Assembly (NCBI RefSeq): GCF_000002425.4
Contig: NC_037261.1
Span: 4,676,082 to 4,740,081 of the forward strand
Origin: Physcomitrium patens
Taxonomy: Eukaryota; Streptophyta; Bryopsida; Funariales; Funariaceae
Direction: 5' to 3'
DNA: 64,000 bases
The notes below the pieces were generated by a model. The model was not told the DNA's origin, did not search any database, and saw nothing but the letters and a program-made list of their open reading frames with translations. Below, piece by piece: positions 57,138 through 64,000 of this stretch (its first letter is position 1; every line of letters starts with the position of its first letter). The translations under genes and the position numbers were made by a program.

Positions 57138-58240
57138 ACAAAGTAATTAATATGTGAATATCAAGCTGACATTCCAATTGACTTACCTTGTGGTATGCCT
57201 TTTGATTGAGGTGCCTCCTTCCAAATAGAACTATTGTTTAGGGCCAAATTGCCAAGTCGATTAATTTATTGTCTAGTACCAAATGAATTTAAAGAACTAT
57301 GAAAGATAATAGATAAAATCTTGGAGAAGGGCCTCATATAAGAAAGCACATCACTATAGAAAGCACTTGTACTCTTTGCATACAAAAATGATGGTGGACT
57401 TTAACTTTGCTTCAACTATTGAGGCATCAATAAGTAAATTGTCAAGAATGTATATCCACTTTTAAGAGTGGATGATTTTTTTGACCAACTTAAAGATGTA
57501 ACCATCTTTAGGAAATTAGATCTTTTGAATGGCTATTGAAAGACACCTATTGCAAAAGAAGATATAAAAAAGATGACTTTTTGTATATATTATGGCATTT
57601 TGAATAACTTGTTTTACCTTTTGGCTTCATTAATGCTCAAATGTCCTTCATAGATGACATAAATAAATTATTTCAGGATCTTTTGGATCAGAATGTAATT
57701 GTCTTCATCAATAATATCCTAGTCTATAGTAAAATTCCTAAGGAGCATAAGCAACATCTACAAGAAGTATTGTATTGTCTATAAGATAGCCACTTCTATT
57801 ACAAGCAATCAAATTGTGAACTTTGGAAGTTGGAGGTCATCTTTTTGAGGCATGTCATATCCTTCTAAGATATGCATATAGAACAAGGTAAGGTGTGTGC
57901 CTCCTTGAACATATCAAAGGTCTTATTCCACTTCAATTTTCATTCAAATGAAGCATTCTTCTCCAATAGGCTCTAATATTGCAATCGCATGATTTCAACC
58001 TTCCTATACACTTGACATTAATACTTTTGACTTTACTATTAGTATAGTCTTTCAACAAGACTTTAGTAGGGGCCTTCAACTTGTGGTGAATGAATCATAC
58101 AAGCTCAGAAGGACAAAGCTCAATTACTCTGCATGTAATTGAGAGAAACTAACAATTGTACATGCTACAAAGTTATGGTGATTCTATCTGTTGAAAAAGC
58201 CAATGAGTGTTTGAACTAACCATTAGTTCTTCCTATACAA
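57138..58240 (+). pseudogene. Element I, 3' part: old Ty3/gypsy RT fossil
   Basis: Plus-strand remnants of a gypsy RT: PIDLPCGMPFD near 57175, ILEKGLI near 57325, VPLLRVDDFFDQL-like sequence near 57460, LPFGF near 57615, and VFINNILVYSK near 57700. Together with 35200-36832 they read as the two sides of one element, because protease lies on the left and RT on the right. The chromovirus D starts at its right edge. Many breaks. Confidence 0.65.
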
Positions 58241-58790
58241 TATAACAGACATATATATCTATTCTAATAGTTACTTATATGATTATATAGAAGTAATTAA
58301 ATATAAATTAATTTTATTAAATCTTCTAAAATAGCTTTCTAAAAGCTTTATCGATGCAATTTTGACTTTAGATGTATTTATAGGATAGAAACTTTGTCAA
58401 TAAGTTAACCACATGTTGATAGCTTATAGGAAAAAATAACTTTATGTAGTTACTTATGAAACAAGCTAACTATGTGTTACATATATAGATAACTTGCCTT
58501 GCAAGTTAAGACATGTGGCTAACAAAGTGAGCACATGTTAGACGTCCTATAGAATATTGTCATATAGCTCTTAATTAGAGAATATATATAAAGGCAAGAG
58601 TGAAGCCTTCTTCACTATTGTCAATGTCTTTCTAGTCCTTAATCTTATTTCAAGACTTTCTAATCTTCTTGTTTTTGGCAATAGCCATTCTAGTTCAATA
58701 CTATATCATCTTTGAGTGACTTTTTAGTTTCTTTCAGAGATACAAGAGTGTATTGAGGATTTTTTTTCTTCAAGATTCATGTCCTTGATA
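58241..58790 (+). repeat. 5' LTR of D
   Basis: About 550 bp, homologous to the reverse complement of the B, C1 and C2 LTRs (for example AGAGTGAAGCCTTCTTCACT near 58608, and a TATATATA box near 58586). Confidence 0.78.
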
Positions 58791-59006
58791 GTTTGATAAG
58801 AGTGCTAATATACTATTTTTATCTTATTTTAGAAGTAAGTAGATTATCTCTTTTCTATTATTATATTTTGAAGGTTGTAGACTATCCACCTTTAAACAAA
58901 AAATCTTATTTTTTAACATTGATCTTTTTTTTAAATAAAGTGGATTATCTTTCTTTATAGAATTTTTTATTATAGTTTATAGATTATCCTCTTCTAATTT
59001 AATTTT

Positions 59007-60075
59007 TTGGATTTATTTGAGTTATTGTTGGAAAAACCGATTATAGATGCTACTATTAGTAGAAGTCAGAATAGATTTGTAATTATTGTGGATCTTCACG
59101 AGCTTGTCAACATTCTTAGGATAGAAATTTCATGCATCATCAACATCAACCATAGAAGCACTACTTCTATACCTATGGAAGAAATCCACAGTCTATGTCA
59201 AGAACTTATATAATTGAGAGAAAGAAGTCAATCAGCCTCATAACCATATTCAGGAGGTCTTACTTCTATAAATTCAAGAGAAGAAAGAATTAGTATGCCA
59301 AAGGAGTTTGAGGGAACAAGCTCAATATTTTGTGGATATTTACAATAAGTTAAGCTCTACTTAAGATTACACCCTTTCCAATATGCAAATGGATTTACTC
59401 AAATTAGCTTCATAGGTGCATTTCTATTTAGAAGTGCTCTTTTTTGGTTTACACCTTTGATAGAAAAGGATTCATGACTTTTTTATGATTTAAATTCATT
59501 TTTAGAAGTATTTATGGCTACATTCAGAGAAAATGATCAAGAACAAGTAACAAAGATCAAACTCTTATCTTTACAACAAGGACCATGATTAGCTATGACA
59601 TATGCTGTTGAATTCCAAAATCTCACTTTCGATATGGACTAGAATGACAAAGCACTTATTAATCAATTTTGATCTAGATTGAAAGATAGCATCAAAGATT
59701 TTTTATTGATAATATCAAAAATAGAATCTTTAAAATAATTTATTACTCAAGCCATTGCATGTAACAATCGATTATTTGAAAGGCATCAAGAATAAAGACT
59801 TGGGTAGAGAGAAACAAGTCAAGTTATAGCAGTAGCTCTCAAGTTTTTTGAAACATATTCATCAAGGCCGAAACTAATGCAAATTGATACAATACGTTTT
59901 AAATCTCTCACGGAGCAATAAAAGACTCAATGTCACCGAGTAGATTTGTGTTTATATTATGGAGAAGCTAAGCACACTACTCAACATTGTCCAAGAAGCA
60001 ATGCAATTACAAAATGAAGAGCACAATTACAAAAAAAGATAATGTGTTAAAAAAACAATTTTTTTCAATTACAAT
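59007..60075 (+). pseudogene. Gag fossil of D
   Basis: Begins MDLFELLLEKPIIDATISRSQ, matching C1 and C2 gag starts. A zinc-knuckle region lies near 59945-60000. Its end carries the same sequence context as in B and A at the switch to pol. Many breaks. Confidence 0.75.
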
Positions 60076-63000
60076 AGGGACTGTGCAGTTTAAATCATGT
60101 GTAACACCGAGTAAAGGTCTTATTCTCTCTTCAGACCCCTTACCTTGTTTTACAATAGATGTGTGTTTAGGACCTAAAAATTACAAAGTCTTTGCCTTCT
60201 TAGATTCAAGAGCCTCAACCTATTTCATAGACAAAGATTTTGTCAAAAATCAAAAAATATCGTTAGTTAAGAAAACTAAACTCGTACATGTAGAAATCAT
60301 AGATGGTTGTTTGTTGTCTTTTGAAAATGTTATCCATGAGATTGTTCTTTAAGATGTAACAATTAAAGATCATAATAATATAGTAGTATTTAATATAATA
60401 AGATTTCTTCCTAATCTGATTATTTTAAGATTATCATGGCTAAAAAAATATAACCTTCAAATAGATTGGATTTCTTGTAACCTTAATTTTTTTGATAGTA
60501 TAATCTAAGATCGGATTAATGAAATAGAAGTACAAAAGTCTAGTACATCCAAACCTTTGCTGATAGGTGCAAGAACTTTCATGCATGCTACAAAAAAAAA
60601 TCATCTTTTACTATATATGCTATGCTCATTTCGAATGGTGAAAAAGTAATAAGTGGTATTTCTAGCCAATATTAAGAATTCTAAGACATTTAAAAAAAAA
60701 AAAAAATACAGTTATTCTTCTAGAGCATCAATTTTATGATTGTTCAATTGATTTGTAAGAAAGAACTCAACTACCATTTGGACCAATCTATAGCTTATCA
60801 TAGAATGAGTTGGTTGTATTAAAAGAGTGTATTGATGAGAAATTGGCAAAAAACTTCATTCGCCATTCTAAATCTCCAATCGGAGCTCCTTTCTTATTTG
60901 TGAAGAAGAAAGATGGATCTTTACAAATGTATGTAGATTATTGAGGACTCAATAAGATCACCATCAAGAATAGGTATCCTTTGTATTTGATTTCAAGACT
61001 TCCTGACCAACTCAATCAAGCAAAGATCTACACCAAAATAGATCTACAAGAAGCATATAATTTAATTCATATCAAAGAAGGAGATGAATAGAAGTCTACT
61101 TTTTAAACTAGGTATGGATATTTTAAATATAATATCATGCCTTATAGACTCACAAATGCACCAGCTGCTTTTCAACATCTTATGAATGATGTTTTTTGTG
61201 AATTTCTAGATAATATTGTTGTTTACTATTTAAACAACATTCTAATCTATTCTAAGAACACAAAAGAATATAAATTTCATATTTGTCGTATGTCACAAAA
61301 ACTTAGAGATGCTAATTATTATCAAATCTTCATCAAGAACTTTTCTCAAGTTACAGCTCCCTTTAGACATTTGACTTGTAAAGACAAACTTAAGTGGAAT
61401 AAAGAAGTAGAAATATCATTTGATTTTTTAAAAAAAGAATTTATTTTTGCACCAATCTTGTATTGTGTCGACTTCTTCAAGGTATTTTTTATAAAAATAG
61501 ATATATTAGACTTTATTATGGATGTTGTATTGTCATAAATGAGAAGACATGACAAACTCCACCTAATAGCTTTCTATTCTAGGGAATTTTTAGCAATTAA
61601 GATAAATTATGAGATTTATGACAAAGAATTTCTTAAAATTATGGATTCATTTCAAGAATAGTGTCATCATTTAGAAGGCACTTTAAATCTAGTCACCGTA
61701 TATATGGATCATAAGAACCTTGAGTACTTCATGTCAGCATGTGTTTTAAATCATTATCAAGCCTATTGGAGCATGTCTTTATCCAGAATCAATTTCAAGA
61801 TCATTTATCGATCCAAAAAATAAGAAGATCTATCAGACGCCCTTTTTAGACATTCTTATCTTGCACCAAAAGAAGGAGATGCATCTTTTGATCAATAAAG
61901 AATAATTTTCTTGAAGCTCAAGTATTTTCATCTTTAAGCAATAAAATCAACATTGACTATTGATTCAATCTTTGTCAAGTAAATTCAATCAAGTATGTCC
62001 TTTGATCCTCTTATTCATGATATCAAAGATACTTCTTCTAAGTCCTATGATACTTCAAAGTTTGAATTCAAGAATAATCTACTATATTTCAAATATTGCC
62101 TATATATTCTAGAAGGCAAGGTACGATTATGTATCCTTCAAGCTTATCATGATTTTCCAACAGCCTGATATTTTGGATACAATAAAACTTTGAAGTTAAT
62201 ATCAAGAGATTTTTAGTAGCCTCAAATGTGAAAGATAGTCAAAGACTTTATATAATCATGTAATACTTGTTCAAGATCCAAACTCCTCACCATCGACTTT
62301 ATGGATTTCTTCAACTATTACCAATTCTAAAACCATAGTCTTATGTTTCTATAGATTTTATCATAGATCTTCTAGTCTCAAGTTTATATGACTCTATATT
62401 TATAATCATAGATTGCTTCACAAAAATGGTATATTTTGTATCATATACAAAATCTATTTCAGGTAAAAAAAAATAGCTAAGCTTTTCATTGACAATATCT
62501 ATTGCTATCATGGATTGTCAAAGGATATTATATCAGATAGGAAGGACTTAATTTTATATCAAGATTTTAAAGAATTCTATTCAAGATTCTAAAGGTGGAT
62601 ATAAAGCTTTTTTTGGCTTTTCATCCTCACATTGATGGGCAAATTAAATGGGTGAATTAAGTTCTGGAGCAATATTTGAGATACACCATCAACTATCATT
62701 AAATTGATTGGATAATTTTTTTGCCATTGACAGAGTTTGCATATAATAATTTTATATATTCTTCTATTCAATAAATATCTTTCTTTATTAATTATGGTTA
62801 TCATCTATAACTTAATATTTTTGACTTTTCAAAAGTTAATAATCTTGTGGCAAAAGATTTAGTAAATCATTTATCAGAGTTACATGCAACAATGAAGAGA
62901 CAATTAAAAAAAGTTCAAGAACAAAAGATTAATGCAGATGTCTATTGCAAGGACCAATTACAATTCAACATAAGTGACAAGATATGACTACTTCATTGCA

Positions 63001-63398
63001 ATATCAAGACTACTTGTCCTTGTAATAAGTTGGACTATCGTAGGCTGAGACCTTTTCCTGTTTGTGAATAAATCAAACTTGTTGTTTATCAATTACATCT
63101 ATCAGAGTTTATGAAGATCCACCTTATATTTCACATATCTCTTCTTGAGCCATATAAGACAATGAATATTTTGGAAAAAAGACAAATTCCACTTCTTCCT
63201 ACAAAAGTAGATAATAATCAGGAGTTTAAGGTAGAAGAAGTTTTAGAATTAAGGTGGCGTCAAAATAGGTTGAAATATCTTGTTCATTGGCTTGGATATG
63301 ATATTAGTGAATACACATGGGAGTCATTAAAGAATCTTACAAATGCAACAAAGAGAATTGAAGCCTTTCATCAACAACATCCATCAAAATCAAGATGA
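60076..63398 (+). pseudogene. Pol fossil of D
   Basis: Protease (FLDSRASTYFIDKDFV near 60200), RT (TNAPAAFQHLMNDVF near 61150), RNase H (about 61490-61760), integrase (about 62150-62810) and chromodomain (LKYLVHWLGYDISEYTWE near 63270-63320). The order and spacing follow B. Many breaks. Confidence 0.8.
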
Positions 63399-63614
63399 AA
63401 AAGAGTAAATCTTTGCTATAAAAGAACAATATGAAGTCAAAAAGATGAAAAAATCAAAATGAAGATCCTCAAGAACAACATGTCGTTTCTTGAATAAATG
63501 GCAAGATAAAATGTATTTGGTATCAAAACCTGAGAAGAGATCTCTGATGTTTGGTGATTTTATTAGAGGTAGGACTCCTGAACTCCTGACGGTGTTCCAA
63601 ATGTTTAATTTGAA

Positions 63615-63782
63615 GGAAGTTACGAAGGCTTCAACAACAATTAAATAACAAGGTGGTCTTCTTGTCCTCATATGAAACATTATCGATGGCTAAGAGGGCC
63701 TATAAACCATCTTTAAAGAGAACAATGATCAAAATATGTAACAAATATAATTTGCCACATCTTAGACTTCCTCAACATATGA
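63615..63782 (+). pseudogene. Remnant of the post-pol frame in D
   Basis: In the same frame as pol. It preserves GSYEGF near its start and HYRWLRGPINHL near 63678-63713, matching the small 3' frames of A and B. Broken. Confidence 0.6.
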
Positions 63783-63833
63783 AGACCATTCTTTATGGAA
63801 TTCATCTCTAGAAGGGGAGATAATGTCACAATG

Positions 63834-64000
63834 TTGTATCACATGATTTGTTATGTAGGAATACAATGGATATCTAGCTGTAGAGAGTTAAGCTTAAAAT
63901 TTTATATAAATTTTTTCTTAGCTTCCAAAACTCCTTTAATTTGTATAAATCTCAAAATATAACAAACTCCCTTCAAAATATATTTTTCCTGCAAAGGGTT
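63834..64000. other. Unassigned sequence at the window end
   Basis: After the polypurine tract of D comes TGTCACAATGTTGTATCACA, then AT-rich DNA. It resembles an LTR start but not D's own 5' LTR. It could be a different LTR or a diverged family-2 LTR. The window ends before this can be decided. Confidence 0.4.

Larger units (their letters stand above)
58241..63833 (+). mobile_element. Element D: old chromovirus on the plus strand
   Basis: A 5' LTR (58241-58790), leader, gag, pol with chromodomain and the post-pol frame are recognisable in the same order as B, in the opposite orientation. The polypurine tract GAAGGGGAGATAA ends near 63832 and is followed by TGTCAC. After that the sequence no longer resembles the 5' LTR, so the 3' LTR is not confirmed. 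Heavily degraded, many breaks. Confidence 0.82.

Noticed and set aside
1-64000. CRISPR arrays, rRNA or tRNA genes, bacterial operons
   Set aside because: None seen. The TGGTATCAGAGC match is a primer-binding site inside an LTR element, not a tRNA gene.

Overview
The window looks like a repeat-rich, AT-rich nuclear segment of a land plant. Three things point that way: Ty3/gypsy LTR retrotransposons (several with a C-terminal chromodomain) fill most of it, the LTRs carry degenerate plant-type telomere-like (TTTAGGG-like) tracts, and the one host gene is a eukaryotic gene with seven coding exons. I cannot name the species. Nothing bacterial, organellar or CRISPR-like was seen.

The host gene is a WD-repeat protein of the WRAP73/WDR8 family on the minus strand (coding exons between 30170 and 32900). 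All exons join in frame to about 469 residues. It sits alone in a small pocket of higher GC, flanked by AT-rich DNA without recognisable genes (28.6-30.2 kb and 33.3-35.2 kb).

Left part, 1-22.2 kb. Element H (family 2, minus strand) covers the window edge to 4804 and is inserted into an older chromovirus, C1 (4805-8499). AT-rich DNA without genes follows. A second old chromovirus, C2 (11677-19184), has a clean GATGA target duplication and a solo family-2 LTR, K (14307-16039), inside its pol. Further LTR fragments lie at 21.4-22.2 kb and flank element A.

Middle. Chromovirus A (22254-28445, minus strand) has CTTAG target duplications and LTRs differing by roughly ten substitutions. Its LTR promoter carries a dense run of heat-shock-element-like GAAnnTTC units.

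Right part, 35.2-64 kb, is a deep nest. An old family-3 element (I) is split into halves at 35.2-36.8 kb and 57.1-58.2 kb. Between them lie F (36838-42001, a palindromic structure with two inverted 5' ends) and G (42006-57132, a family-2 gypsy element). G is interrupted by B (45853-51865), a very young, whole-looking chromovirus whose LTRs differ at one position in 530. Old chromovirus D (58241 to about 63833, plus strand) closes the window.

The most interesting signals are: (1) a small reading frame between pol and the 3' LTR, shared by A, B and D, with a conserved GHYRWLxGPxNxL core and mostly synonymous differences between A and B; (2) the heat-shock-like promoter of A; (3) the palindromic element F and its head-to-head junction with G; (4) telomere-like tracts built into family-2 LTRs. 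All retroelement coding parts are treated as fossils and no reconstruction is attempted. All calls come from reading the sequence; no database search was run.
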